Source: Methylogaea oryzae
GTDB lineage: Bacteria; Pseudomonadota; Gammaproteobacteria; Methylococcales; Methylococcaceae
DNA length: 64,000 nt
NCBI RefSeq assembly: GCF_019669985.1
Contig: NZ_AP019782.1
Location: 3,342,001-3,406,000, forward strand
Reading direction: 5' to 3'
The first letter of the stretch is position 1. Each line of letters starts with the position of its first letter. The notes under the pieces were generated by a model. That model saw nothing but the letters and a program-made list of their open reading frames with translations, ran no database searches and had not been told where the DNA came from. Of the stretch, positions 9,232-18,755 are shown one piece after another. The position numbers and the translations under genes were made by a program.

Positions 9232-10230
9232 TTACTCCCCGAAGGACCGCTCCAGCAACGTTTCGTCCAACTGGCCGGCGTGGAAGCTCAGACCGCTGTC
9301 CACCGCCGTCACGGTGACCCGCGCCGGGCTGAACAGCATGGCGTCCACTTTGAAGAAGTCGTAGTTGTACTCTTTGAACACTTCGGCGAAAGGCTTGCCG
9401 TAGTCGCGGGAAGTGGAGCTGGGCAGTTCGTTGGCCAGCATCTTGGCCTGCTCGGAGCTGCCCTTGACGAACAAATGCACCTGGCCGGCGAACAGGATGG
9501 CGTCGTTGGTGCGGCCCATGGCCTTGACGAAATTGGGATGAGGCGGCGGCACCGGCGCGCTGCCGCAGCCGTCGATGATGTTTTCCAGCGGGAAATGCAG
9601 GCTGTGGGCCTTGTGCAACGCGACCTCCAGCACCCGCGACACCACCTGCACGCCGCCGGCCAGGCTGCTGGTGGGCGTCAAGATCACCGTCACCTTGGAC
9701 GGGTCCAGCTGGCAAGCCTTGGCCACCTTGTCCACCAGTTCCACCGGCGGCATCCGGTCCACTTCCAGCACGATGGCCGTTTCGTCGCATCGGTCGCGGT
9801 AGTCCAACTCCTTGTAGAGCTCTTCCACCGAGGTTTCCACGCCGTCCTTCACTTTGACGGCCATGGCGCGGGCGGGGCCGGAACCCAGGGCGTAGAACGC
9901 GCCCTTGCCTTCGCCGTGGGACAGGCTCCAGCCGGCGTATTGGGAGCCCAGGCAGCTGATGACCGGGTTGGTGCTGTGCACGTTCACCTGATAAGGCCAG
10001 CGGGCGGAGTTGGTGCCGAAAGACAGGCTGACCGTGCCCAGGCCGCCCATGCAGATTTCGCCGATGATGCGGCCGGCCTCCAGGCCGCCCGGCGCCTCGA
10101 TGCCGGCGTCCACCACGGTGGCGCCGTTGGGCAACTTGCCCACCTTGACGCGCAGCTTGTCCGCCTGCTCCACCAAAGTACGCACCAAAGGCCGCACGGC
10201 GGCGTTCACACTGATCTTATGCTGACTCAT
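9232..10230 (-). CDS. mch: Methenyltetrahydromethanopterin cyclohydrolase
   Basis: A 332-residue enzyme that hydrolyses 5,10-methenyl-H4MPT to 5-formyl-H4MPT in the cytoplasm, between the methylene dehydrogenase and formyltransferase steps. The start [16 protein letters not shown] and the conserved stretch [12 protein letters not shown] are characteristic of bacterial Mch, and length fits the family (about 320-330). It sits between two ATP-grasp genes and upstream of the CitG-like gene and fae. The methylene-H4MPT dehydrogenase gene (mtdB) is not in this window. Confidence 0.96.
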   Translation of the reverse strand: MSQHKISVNAAVRPLVRTLVEQADKLRVKVGKLPNGATVVDAGIEAPGGLEAGRIIGEICMGGLGTVSLSFGTNSARWPYQVNVHSTNPVISCLGSQYAGWSLSHGEGKGAFYALGSGPARAMAVKVKDGVETSVEELYKELDYRDRCDETAIVLEVDRMPPVELVDKVAKACQLDPSKVTVILTPTSSLAGGVQVVSRVLEVALHKAHSLHFPLENIIDGCGSAPVPPPHPNFVKAMGRTNDAILFAGQVHLFVKGSSEQAKMLANELPSSTSRDYGKPFAEVFKEYNYDFFKVDAMLFSPARVTVTAVDSGLSFHAGQLDETLLERSFGE

Positions 10231-10280
10231 CGGTTTCCCCAACTCACTCTTTAAATAGTTATCCGCATCAATCCACGCCG

Positions 10281-11384
10281 TCACAGAGGCCGGCACAGTT
10301 CCAAGGCCATCCGTTCCCGCTCCCGCGACAAACGCGGCAAATCCTGTACGCCGCCTTCCACGGCGACGCTGCATAGCGGCTCTCCCGCCGCAATCTCGCT
10401 TTCCGCCGCCGGCAAATCGGCGCACCAGGACGGCCACACCACGCCGGCCGGTACCTTCAAGCGGCGCGGCGCATAGACGATGCGCATGGCGCGCGCCATC
10501 GACAGCGGCACGCTCTCCGGCAACGCACCGCCGCAGGCGCGCACATGGGCGGCCAGCAAACCGTCGGGAAAATCCGCGTCGTACAAGGCCAGCGTCGCGC
10601 TAGGCCGGGGATTGACCTCCAGCGCCCAACACCGATCGCCGTCGTAGACGAAATCCAGGCTGCCCAACCCCTTGAGCCCCACGCGACGCGCCAGCCGCCC
10701 CGTCCAATCCGCCACCCGGCCGCGCCAGACCGGCGGCAAATCCGGCCGGTTGCTCGCCCCGGCAAAACCGAACGGCTGGCCGGCTGCGCCCGTGGTCCAC
10801 AACGCGTTGAAACCGACCAACCGAACATGGTTTCCGTCGGCCAAAAATAAAGCCGACATGGGCGTGCCGGCAATATGGCGCTGATAATACGCCCCATCCT
10901 GTACAGCCGAGGCGGCGCAAAAGGCTACACCCTTGCCGCCCTCCCCGCAACCGGGCTTGAGCAGCCAGCCGTCCGGGCAATCCGGCGGCTGAAAACAGCT
11001 TTCCGGGTAGGGAATGCCCAACTCGTCCAGCAGGGCGAAAAATCGCGGCGGCGACTTGAGCCAACGCAACACATCGGGGCTGTTGCCCCACACCGGCAGC
11101 AGACCGGCGATTTCGTCCAACCAATCCGGCGCGCACTCCAAGCCGCTGCCGTAGACCAGGCCCCGAGCACCCTCCGCCGCCGCCCGCCGCAGCTCGTCCA
11201 GCACTCGCCCATGGTCGAAACCGCCCCCGTCGTCCACCAGGGCGCAGCGCTCGCTGCAAGCGCGGGTGTCCTCGTCGCCGTATAAATCCAGCACCCGGGT
11301 CCGCCAACCGGCCCGCGCCGCCGACTGGGCCAGCATACGGCCGGATTGGGCGAGAATAACGACCGAGGCGCCGTGCTCAGGCAT
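10281..11384 (-). CDS. ATP-grasp domain protein of the H4MPT cluster
   Basis: A 367-residue protein with an N-terminal Rossmann-like segment ([18 protein letters not shown]), a central ATP-grasp fold with [15 protein letters not shown] as the nucleotide loop, and the [15 protein letters not shown] motif (metal-binding Glu/Asn). It belongs to a group of predicted ATP-utilising enzymes that co-occurs with H4MPT genes in methylotrophs and methanogens. It lies 50 bp upstream of mch in the same direction. It probably forms an amide or carboxyl-phosphate during C1-carrier biosynthesis. The exact step is unknown. Confidence 0.75.
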   Translation of the reverse strand: MPEHGASVVILAQSGRMLAQSAARAGWRTRVLDLYGDEDTRACSERCALVDDGGGFDHGRVLDELRRAAAEGARGLVYGSGLECAPDWLDEIAGLLPVWGNSPDVLRWLKSPPRFFALLDELGIPYPESCFQPPDCPDGWLLKPGCGEGGKGVAFCAASAVQDGAYYQRHIAGTPMSALFLADGNHVRLVGFNALWTTGAAGQPFGFAGASNRPDLPPVWRGRVADWTGRLARRVGLKGLGSLDFVYDGDRCWALEVNPRPSATLALYDADFPDGLLAAHVRACGGALPESVPLSMARAMRIVYAPRRLKVPAGVVWPSWCADLPAAESEIAAGEPLCSVAVEGGVQDLPRLSRERERMALELCRPL

Positions 11385-11408
11385 CCGTCGCCGTGTCGAA
11401 CCAGCGGC

Positions 11409-11966
11409 TCACCCCCACAGCGCCCCCAAGCCAAACCCCAGCGCCTCGAACGGCGGCGCGCGGACTTCGTCGTCTTTCTGGTGAACGCATTCCAACCGCC
11501 AGCGCCCGTCGACCAGGGCAAACACTTCCAGGGTTTGCGCATCCGGGTCGATGAGCCAGGCGTGGCCGACACCATGGGCGGCATAGATGGGCAGTTTGTC
11601 GGCGCGATCCATGCGGGCAGTGGAGGGGGAAAGCACCTCACACACCCAATCGGGCGCCAGGTCGAAATAAGACGTGTCCGGCAAGGCCGGCAGCCGTTCC
11701 CGCCGCCAGCCGGCCAGGTCGGGCACCAGGACGTGCAAGCCCAGGTGCAGTTCAGGTTCGTCCAGTATCCACCAGCCGCCGGGGCCGCCACGACCTTCGT
11801 CGTATGCGGGCACCAGTTTGCCGCCGACCATGGACGAAGCCCGCGCGTGTTTGGGAGCTGGCCTGGGCAGGGTAATCAACTGGCCGTGGATGATCTGCGC
11901 CAGCAGATGATCCGGCACCTGGCATAAGTCTTCGTAAGTGGCGGTGCGCTCGGCGGGGCGGGACAT
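11409..11966 (-). CDS. Uma2 family (DUF820) putative endonuclease
   Basis: A 185-residue protein with the Uma2/DUF820 pattern: ATYEDLCQVPD at the N-terminus, then VPDLAGW, PDWVCEVLSPST and AWLIDPDAQTLEVF, which carry the Asp/Glu residues of a PD-(D/E)XK-like fold. The ATG at 11966 is preceded by GGAGGT, which settles the start against a longer ORF. Uma2 proteins are abundant in cyanobacteria and sporadic elsewhere; their cellular role is unresolved. It separates the H4MPT cluster from the SulP gene and looks like an accessory insertion. Start and family are well supported. Confidence 0.8.
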   Translation of the reverse strand: MSRPAERTATYEDLCQVPDHLLAQIIHGQLITLPRPAPKHARASSMVGGKLVPAYDEGRGGPGGWWILDEPELHLGLHVLVPDLAGWRRERLPALPDTSYFDLAPDWVCEVLSPSTARMDRADKLPIYAAHGVGHAWLIDPDAQTLEVFALVDGRWRLECVHQKDDEVRAPPFEALGFGLGALWG

Positions 11967-12037
11967 GGTTCTACCTCCATGGCGGCAATCGCCCGATTCT
12001 AACGGGAAACGGCGGCGGGCGCGAAGGCCGCCCCCGC

Positions 12038-14239
12038 TCAAGACTCCAGCACGCGCAATTCCGCGTTGGTGTAGCGCAAGCGGCTGGACAACACGCTGGC
12101 GAGGCCTTCCATCAACGCCAGCGCGGCGCGCTTATGGCCGTCGGCGAACGCGTCGAACGTTTGGCGCGACAGCACGTAACACTCCACGTCGCTGAATGCG
12201 ACGGCATCGGCGGAACGCGGGTCCCCGTCGAGAAAAGCCATTTCGCCGAAAAACGCGCCGCGGCCGAAGGTCCCCAAATGATGGCTTTGCTTGTCGTCGA
12301 TGGGCAGCAGAATGCGTACCGCGCCGCGCCGGATCAGGTATATTTCGTCGCCGGCGTCGCCCCGCGCGAACACCCGCTCGCCGGCCTTGTATGAACGCTG
12401 CGCCATGCAGCGCTCCAAGTCGGCCAAGGTTTCCTCCTTGCGCCCCTGAAACAACTCGATGTCCCGCAACGACAGGGGCGTCTCTTCCGATAAATTCAAA
12501 GCCGCCTCGGCGATGATACGGTCTTCCACCCACTCCAGCGCCTCGTCCAGCTCCCCGAACACGCGCACCGAGCTTTCCGGACGCACCAAGCCGACCTGGT
12601 CGAAATATTGCTGGATGTCCTTGCCGCTGGGCAGATGACTGGGAATTTGGCTGAAAATCAGGTACCCGCCTCGCTCGGCCAACATGTCTTCCACTTGTTC
12701 CAGCATATGGGCGGCGGTGACGTCCACGGTTTGCACGCGGCGCATGTCCAAAATGACGTAGGCGCGGCTTTTGAGCTCCGGCTCCAGGGCGACGTAGAGC
12801 TGGTTGGCCGTGCCGAAAAACAGGCTGCCCTGCAACTCCAGGATGGCCGCCTGGTCGCCGCGCTCGGTGAGGATTTGCATCTCCTCCTGGGTGCGCACGC
12901 GCTTGGAAAACATCTGGTGGCCGAAAGTCTTGCGCCGCACCACGGCGCCGCCGATCTGCTCGCGGATGAACAACAGCACCGCCAACACAATGCCGACGCC
13001 GGACGCGGCGATCAAGCTCACCGTCAACGCGGTGCCCACCACGGCGGCGATGACGGCGAAATCCAGCACCGTGGAACGCTGTTTAAGGAAGTGGAAGCTG
13101 TGCTTGTCGATCATGCGCACGCCGATGACCATCAAAATCGCCGCCAGCGCCGCCACCGGCACCCAAGCGATCAACGACCCCAGCGCCAAGAAGGCCAGCA
13201 GCGCCAACACGCCTTCGACCACGCCGGACAGGCGACTGGCCGCCCCGCTGGAAATATTGACCAGGGTCGCCCCCATGGTGCCGGAACCGGGAATGCCGCC
13301 GATCAGCGCCGAAGCGATGTTGCCCAGGCCTTGGCCGATCAGTTCGCGGTTGGAGTTGTGGCGCGAGCGGGTCAGGGCGTCCAGCACCACGCAGGTTTTC
13401 AGCGTGTCGATGGACAACAGCACGGCCAAGGTAAGGGCCGGCACCGCGATTTGCTTGAGCGGCTCCAGCCCCAACCCGCCCATAGCCTGCCACCGGCCGG
13501 CGATGGCCTCGGTAAAGCCGCCGCCGCTGCCGCCGCTCAAAGGCCCCACCACCAGGGCGTTGCCGGCCAGAGACAGCAGCGCCGGATCGGCCTGGGCCAA
13601 GCCGAAATACGTGATCACCCCCGCCAGCAGCCCTAAAATGGCGGCCGGAACGCGCTTGGTCAGGCGCGGCGCGCCGAGCATCACGACGATAGTGGCGGCG
13701 CCCACGGCCATGCCCTGCCACTGCCAAGCCGCCGGCGTGGCGAGCGCCTGCCAGAAATGCATGTCTTTCGGCACGCCGAGAAACTTGGGTACCTGGCCTC
13801 CGATGATGTAGAGGCCCACCCCGGACAAATAGCCGCTCACCACCGGATAAGGCATGTATTCGATCAAGCGTCCCAAACGCACCAGACCGAACGCAATCTG
13901 CAACAGACCGGCCAACAGCCCCAGCATCGACAGCAGAAGCAGCGCCGGCTCCAAGCCGCCGCCGCCGTTCAAGAACTCCAGGATAAACGCCGACAACACC
14001 GCGGCCGCCGGCGCGCAGGGGGCACTTATGAGCCGGTTGGTGCCGCCCAGGGCCGGCGCCACCAAGCCCAAAGCCATCACGCCAAGGATGCCGCCCAATG
14101 CGCCTTGGGCGGCGTGGGACGCACCCAAGGGGGTATAGATGGTCACGCCGAAAGCCACGGCCGAAGGCAGCGCCACCAGCATCGCGGCCAGTCCGCCCCA
14201 GAAATCGCCGGCGGGATTGTCGAGTTTGGGCAAAGGCAT
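12038..14239 (-). CDS. SulP-family transporter with STAS and cyclic-nucleotide-binding domains
   Basis: A 733-residue inner-membrane anion transporter. About residues 10-420 form the SulP transmembrane core, with NRLISAPCAPAAAV and GGIPGSGTMGATLVN. Residues from about 455 form a STAS domain (AILELQGSLFFGTAN, ILDMRRVQTVDVTAAH). The last 130 or so residues form a cNMP-binding domain with a phosphate-binding-cassette-like motif (FFGEMAFLDGDPRSADA). The ATG at 14239 has GGGAG upstream; an in-frame GTG eight codons earlier is less likely. The transported anion (sulfate, bicarbonate or a dicarboxylate) cannot be told. The C-terminal cNMP domain suggests control of transport by a nucleotide. Confidence 0.85.
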   Translation of the reverse strand: MPLPKLDNPAGDFWGGLAAMLVALPSAVAFGVTIYTPLGASHAAQGALGGILGVMALGLVAPALGGTNRLISAPCAPAAAVLSAFILEFLNGGGGLEPALLLLSMLGLLAGLLQIAFGLVRLGRLIEYMPYPVVSGYLSGVGLYIIGGQVPKFLGVPKDMHFWQALATPAAWQWQGMAVGAATIVVMLGAPRLTKRVPAAILGLLAGVITYFGLAQADPALLSLAGNALVVGPLSGGSGGGFTEAIAGRWQAMGGLGLEPLKQIAVPALTLAVLLSIDTLKTCVVLDALTRSRHNSNRELIGQGLGNIASALIGGIPGSGTMGATLVNISSGAASRLSGVVEGVLALLAFLALGSLIAWVPVAALAAILMVIGVRMIDKHSFHFLKQRSTVLDFAVIAAVVGTALTVSLIAASGVGIVLAVLLFIREQIGGAVVRRKTFGHQMFSKRVRTQEEMQILTERGDQAAILELQGSLFFGTANQLYVALEPELKSRAYVILDMRRVQTVDVTAAHMLEQVEDMLAERGGYLIFSQIPSHLPSGKDIQQYFDQVGLVRPESSVRVFGELDEALEWVEDRIIAEAALNLSEETPLSLRDIELFQGRKEETLADLERCMAQRSYKAGERVFARGDAGDEIYLIRRGAVRILLPIDDKQSHHLGTFGRGAFFGEMAFLDGDPRSADAVAFSDVECYVLSRQTFDAFADGHKRAALALMEGLASVLSSRLRYTNAELRVLES

Positions 14240-14575
14240 GACGGAAATCTCCCGGACGTTCACGACGCCGCGAATTCATCGCGGCGGTCACGGCACACGG
14301 CGGCGCCTCTATGCAAGCGGTCGAAAAGGCCGTCCCGGGCGCTTTTTCAACCCGGAATCGGAGAAGACGGCCGCCGCCCTCTCCGCCATCGACGGCTTAG
14401 GGCCGGCGGCCCAGGCCGCGCCTCCACGCACGGCGCGCGCGGGCTTGGGAAAACGGCGTTTTCCACGCCCGCCATAGTAATGAGGGTAGCCAATCCCGCG
14501 GCTATCGGGAAAAAGGAAACGGCAAAATCCGACCGGATCGGCAAATTCGCCGCAGTGAGCGCAATCGCGCCCGAC
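14240..14575. other. Intergenic region without recognised gene
   Basis: This stretch separates the sulP-like start from the mptG stop. I see no coding frame with family resemblance and no strong hairpin. It should hold the promoter of the SulP gene and the end of the mptG transcript, but I cannot place either. Confidence 0.4.
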
Positions 14576-15592
14576 TCAAACCGCCAGCGCGTCGGTCCCA
14601 ACGCAGCGGTCGACCACCACCTCCGCTCCGCGATTGCGGCAGGAGGCCAGCATCAGCCGCAGCCCGGGCCGGCCGGCAAAACGCTGTTGCGCCCCTTCCA
14701 GCAGGGCGCGCGCCGGACCGGGACCATCCGCCAAGCAGAAACCGGTCGGCCCCCAGGAGCTCTGTCCCATGCCCACGGCGCCTTGGGACTCCAGCCAGGC
14801 CATGACCTCGGCCACCGCCGGGCTGGTGTAGCGTCCGCCCTGGGCCGGCGCGAAATGGTCGCCGACGGTGCGCTGCAACTCGGCGATGACCGAACCGAAG
14901 GCCGTTATATCGTTTTCCACCAGGGCGGGCAGACCGCGCATCATCAACAAATGGCACAAATGCGCCGAGGCGGTCGAGGGAAAGGGAGGCAGCGCTTTGA
15001 AAGCCGCTTTCTCGGAAGCGCCGTGCAAGCCCACGCCGCTTTCGTCGAAAGCCAAAATAAAACGCCAGTCGGCCGGCATGGGCAACCGCGCGATCACCGG
15101 CGGAATCAGCGTGTCCGCCCCGCGCCCGCCGTCGACAATGAAGCCGCCCTGCTGGAAAGCCGCGATGCCGATGCCGGAACGGGCGCCGCGGCCGGTGAGG
15201 CGCACCATGTCGGCCACGCTCAACCCCAGGCCGTACAAGCCGTCCACCGCCGCGGCCACCGCCAGCGCCAACTGCGTGCCCGAACCCAGCCCGGCGTGGC
15301 CGGGAACCGCCTGCTCCACGACGAGGCGAAAGCGGCTGGGAACCCGCAAAGCGGCGCAGAGCTGCTCCGCATACAGCGCGGCCCGCTCGCAATCCGGCCC
15401 TTGCGCCTGCAAGGACTCCGCCGGCTGGACCGCCACCACCGTGGCGATTTCGTTCAACGGCGCGCCGACGCTGCCGAAACGCCGGCCGAGCGAGCCGTCC
15501 AGGTCGATAAACCCCATGTGCAGCCGCGCCGGCGCGGTGACGACCACGCGTCGTGGGAGATCGCTGTGACGGAGTGAAATATCGCTGGCCAT
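14576..15592 (-). CDS. mptG: Beta-ribofuranosylaminobenzene 5'-phosphate synthase (GHMP-kinase fold)
   Basis: A 338-residue homologue of beta-RFAP synthase, which joins p-hydroxybenzoate or p-aminobenzoate to PRPP with decarboxylation in the first committed step of the methanopterin arm. Typical features are VTAPARLHMGFIDLDG at the N-terminus and the GHMP-like glycine loop PGHAGLGSGTQLALA. The C-terminal SSWGPTGF segment is also characteristic. The ATG at 15592 begins the family-typical N-terminus; the upstream extension is dropped. It is divergent from fhcB, so the two transcripts share the 15593-15803 gap, which must hold both promoters. Confidence 0.93.
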   Translation of the reverse strand: MASDISLRHSDLPRRVVVTAPARLHMGFIDLDGSLGRRFGSVGAPLNEIATVVAVQPAESLQAQGPDCERAALYAEQLCAALRVPSRFRLVVEQAVPGHAGLGSGTQLALAVAAAVDGLYGLGLSVADMVRLTGRGARSGIGIAAFQQGGFIVDGGRGADTLIPPVIARLPMPADWRFILAFDESGVGLHGASEKAAFKALPPFPSTASAHLCHLLMMRGLPALVENDITAFGSVIAELQRTVGDHFAPAQGGRYTSPAVAEVMAWLESQGAVGMGQSSWGPTGFCLADGPGPARALLEGAQQRFAGRPGLRLMLASCRNRGAEVVVDRCVGTDALAV

Positions 15593-15803
15593 GGCTTCCC
15601 GGCAAATAAAAAATCCGCCCGGCGGCGGCAACGGCGGGCATTGTAGCCCCATTGGCCCGCCCATCCAACGCAACCGCCCCGTCCGCCGCGACATTCAAGG
15701 TTTCAAGCCCGGGCGGATTGGCCTTACAATTGGCTGATTGGCGCCGCAGCGGCTGGTCCGCCGGCCAAGACACATCCCCCCAGCAAGCGTTCCGAGGACT
15801 GGC

Positions 15804-17072
15804 ATGAGCGACAGCGCGAACAAGGTTTACGAAAACGTACCGAGCCCGTTTTGCGGCATCGCCTCGGACGATTTGAAAATTGAGGTGCAAGGCGACCGTT
15901 TAAAGGTGCTGGAAAACGGCGACGCCGTCACCATCTCCGGCTTCGAGGCCGCCGTCACCGACAAGTCCCCTCGCATCGGCGGCCAGCCCGCCAGCCTGGA
16001 GGACGCGGTCGCCAAGGCGGCGGCGCTGCTGAAGGACGCCAAACTGCCCTTGTTCAGCGGTTTCGGCACCGACGTCAACGGCACCCGCGCGGCCATGTCC
16101 TTGATCGACAAATCGCGCGGCGTGTTCGACCAGATGCGCGCCGAAGGCGGCATGCGCAACCTGGCCGTGCTGCAGGATTCCGGCTGGCTGGCCACCACTC
16201 TGGGCGAGCTGAAAAACCGCGTGGAAGTGCTGGTGTGCTTCGGCAGCGACATCGAGGCCAACTTCCCGCGTTTCTTCGAGCGCTTCATCTGGACGCCGGA
16301 AACCCTGTTCGGCCAGGACACGAAAAAACGGGAAATCGTCTTCATCGGCCCGGCTCCAGCCGGCAAGGCGGCGGTTTCGCCCGACGGCCGCGAACCGAAA
16401 GTCATCCCCTGCCCGCCCGAGGCCCTGCCCGACGTGGCCGCCGCCCTGGCCGCCCTGGCCCGCGGCAACCGCCTGCAGGCCGAAACCGTCGGCGGCATAC
16501 CGGTGGCGGAGTTGCAAGCCCTGGTGGAACGCATGCGGCAAGCCTCCTACAGCGTGGTCACCTGGGCCGCTGGCCAGTTGAACTTTCCCCACGCGGAACT
16601 GGCTATCCAGCAGGTCTGCCAATTCGTCGTCACCCTGAATAAAACCGTGCGCGCCGCCGCCCTGCCGGTGGGCGGCCAGGACGGCGACCGCACCGCCGGC
16701 CAGGTGGCCAGCTGGATTTCCGGCTATCCCACCCGCGTCGGCTATTTGCGCGGCTACCCGGAACACGACGCCTACCATTACTCCAGCGCGCAGCTGTTGG
16801 GCAACGGCGAAGCGGACCTGCTGGTGTGGGTCAACAGCATCGCCCTCACGCCGCCGCCGGCTTCCGCCATCCCCACCGTGGCGATCGGCCGCAGCGGCAT
16901 GCAATTCGGCAAAGAGCCGGACGTGTTCATCCCGGTGGGCTGCCCCGGCATTGACCATGGCGGCCATATGTACCGCTGCGACAACGTGGTGGCCATGCCC
17001 CTGTACAAACTGCGCGACGCCGGCCTGCCCAGCGCCAGCGATGTTCTGAAAGCCATCGAAGCGGCTTTATAA
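15804..17072 (+). CDS. fhcB: Formyltransferase/hydrolase complex subunit FhcB
   Basis: A 422-residue homologue of formylmethanofuran dehydrogenase subunit B (FwdB/FmdB). In methylotrophic bacteria the Fhc complex transfers the formyl group from formyl-H4MPT to methanofuran and hydrolyses it to formate. The N-terminal segment where archaeal FwdB has an iron-sulfur Cys cluster keeps only one cysteine (VPSPFCGIASDD, Cys17), consistent with a non-redox subunit. The ATG at 15804 is preceded by CGAGGA. It is first in the fhcBADC operon, 15 bp before fhcA. Confidence 0.93.
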   Translation: MSDSANKVYENVPSPFCGIASDDLKIEVQGDRLKVLENGDAVTISGFEAAVTDKSPRIGGQPASLEDAVAKAAALLKDAKLPLFSGFGTDVNGTRAAMSLIDKSRGVFDQMRAEGGMRNLAVLQDSGWLATTLGELKNRVEVLVCFGSDIEANFPRFFERFIWTPETLFGQDTKKREIVFIGPAPAGKAAVSPDGREPKVIPCPPEALPDVAAALAALARGNRLQAETVGGIPVAELQALVERMRQASYSVVTWAAGQLNFPHAELAIQQVCQFVVTLNKTVRAAALPVGGQDGDRTAGQVASWISGYPTRVGYLRGYPEHDAYHYSSAQLLGNGEADLLVWVNSIALTPPPASAIPTVAIGRSGMQFGKEPDVFIPVGCPGIDHGGHMYRCDNVVAMPLYKLRDAGLPSASDVLKAIEAAL

Positions 17073-17087
17073 GAGAGAGATTGAGAC

Positions 17088-18755
17088 ATGCTGATCAAAC
17101 TCACCGGCGGCACCGTCTACGACCCGGCCCACGGCGTCAACGGCCAGGTACGCAACATCTTCATCCGCGACGGCCGCATCGTGCCGCCCAGCAGCGACAA
17201 GCCCGACCAGGAATACGACCTGACCGGCAAAGTGGTCATGGCCGGCGCCATCGACATGCACACCCACATCGGCGGCGGCAAAGTGACCATCGCCCGCAAC
17301 CTCTTGCCGGAAGACCACCGCAAGGACCCCGCCCCGCGGGAAGGCCTGATGCACGGCGGCTGCGGCCATGCCGTGCCGTCGACGCTGACCACCGGCTACC
17401 GCTATGCGGAAATGGGCTACACGGCCGGCTTCGAGCCGGCGGTGCTGCCCATCAACGCCCGCCAAGCCCACCACGAAATGGCCGACGTGCCGCTGCTGGA
17501 CGTGGGCGGCTACGCCATGCTGGGCTCGGACGACTTCCTGCTGCGCATGATGCGCGACGGCAAATCCCAGGCGGAAATCAACAACTACGTGGCCTGGACC
17601 ATCCACTCGGCGCAGGCCATCGGCATCAAGGTGGTGAATCCGGGCGGCATCAGCGCCTTCAAGTTCAACCAGCGCAACCTGGACCTGGACGAGCAGAACA
17701 GCCACTACGGCGTCACCCCGCGGCAAATCCTGCAAACCCTGGCCCGCGCGGTGCACGAACTGGGCGTGCCGCACCCCTTACACGTGCACGGCTGCAACCT
17801 GGGCGTGCCGGGCAATATGGACACCACGCTGAACACTATCAGCGGCATCGAGGGGCTACCCATGCACCTCACCCACATCCAGTTCCACAGCTACGGCACG
17901 GAAGGCGACCGCAAGTTCTCCTCCGGCGCGGCGCAGATCGCCGAAGCCATCAACAAGAACAAGAACATCACCGTGGACGTGGGCCAGGTGCTGTTCGGCC
18001 AGACTGTCACGGCGTCGGGCGACAGCATGGCCCAGCACCGCAACAGCGGCATGGCCCATCCCAACAAATGGGTGTGCATGGACATCGAGTGCGACGCCGG
18101 CTGCGGCGTGGTGCCGTTCAAATACAAGGACCAGAACTTCGTCAACGCCCTGCAATGGGCGATTGGTTTGGAAACGTTCCTGCTGGTGGAAGATCCCTGG
18201 CGCATCTTCCTCACCACCGACCACCCCAACGGCGCGCCGTTCTATGCCTACCCGCACCTCATCAAGCTGTTGATGAACAAGTCGTTCCGCAACGACATGC
18301 TGGCGCAGATCAATCCGGACGCCGCCAAGCTGAGCACCCTGGGCTGCATCGACCGGGAATACTCCCTGTACGAAATCGCCATCATGACCCGCGCCGGCGC
18401 CGCCCAGTTGCTGGGCTTGAAGGATCGCGGCCACCTGGGCATGGACGCGGCGGCGGACATCACCGTCTACACGGAACAGGAAGACAAGGAAAAAATGTTC
18501 GAAAAGCCCGACTACGTGTTCAAGGACGGCGAACTGGTGGTGAAAAACGGCGAAATCGTCAAAGTCGTATGGGGCAATCTGCACACGGTGAAGCCGGAAT
18601 TCGACCGAGCCAAGATCGAAAGCGAGCTGAAACCCTATTTCGACCGCTACCACACCATGAAGCTGGACAACTTCATCATCCGCGACAACGAAATTGAGGA
18701 CGACGGCCGCAGCAAGATCCTCGTCCATCCGTGCCAGAAAGGGGACCGCGCATGA
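17088..18755 (+). CDS. fhcA: Formyltransferase/hydrolase complex subunit FhcA
   Basis: A 555-residue amidohydrolase-fold protein homologous to formylmethanofuran dehydrogenase subunit A, the hydrolytic subunit that splits formyl-methanofuran to formate. The zinc motif AIDMHTHIGGG gives His58 and His60, and further candidate ligands lie in HPLHVHGCNLG and FLTTDHPNG. The start has GAGAGATTGAG just upstream. The stop overlaps the fhcD start (ATGA), showing tight coupling within the operon. Confidence 0.95.
   Translation: MLIKLTGGTVYDPAHGVNGQVRNIFIRDGRIVPPSSDKPDQEYDLTGKVVMAGAIDMHTHIGGGKVTIARNLLPEDHRKDPAPREGLMHGGCGHAVPSTLTTGYRYAEMGYTAGFEPAVLPINARQAHHEMADVPLLDVGGYAMLGSDDFLLRMMRDGKSQAEINNYVAWTIHSAQAIGIKVVNPGGISAFKFNQRNLDLDEQNSHYGVTPRQILQTLARAVHELGVPHPLHVHGCNLGVPGNMDTTLNTISGIEGLPMHLTHIQFHSYGTEGDRKFSSGAAQIAEAINKNKNITVDVGQVLFGQTVTASGDSMAQHRNSGMAHPNKWVCMDIECDAGCGVVPFKYKDQNFVNALQWAIGLETFLLVEDPWRIFLTTDHPNGAPFYAYPHLIKLLMNKSFRNDMLAQINPDAAKLSTLGCIDREYSLYEIAIMTRAGAAQLLGLKDRGHLGMDAAADITVYTEQEDKEKMFEKPDYVFKDGELVVKNGEIVKVVWGNLHTVKPEFDRAKIESELKPYFDRYHTMKLDNFIIRDNEIEDDGRSKILVHPCQKGDRA

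Noticed and set aside
8599-10254. Long plus-strand open frame (551 codons) opposite the RimK-like and mch genes
   Set aside because: It is the antisense shadow of conserved genes in G+C-rich DNA; the translation is low-complexity, rich in Gln, His, Ala and Arg, with no family motif.
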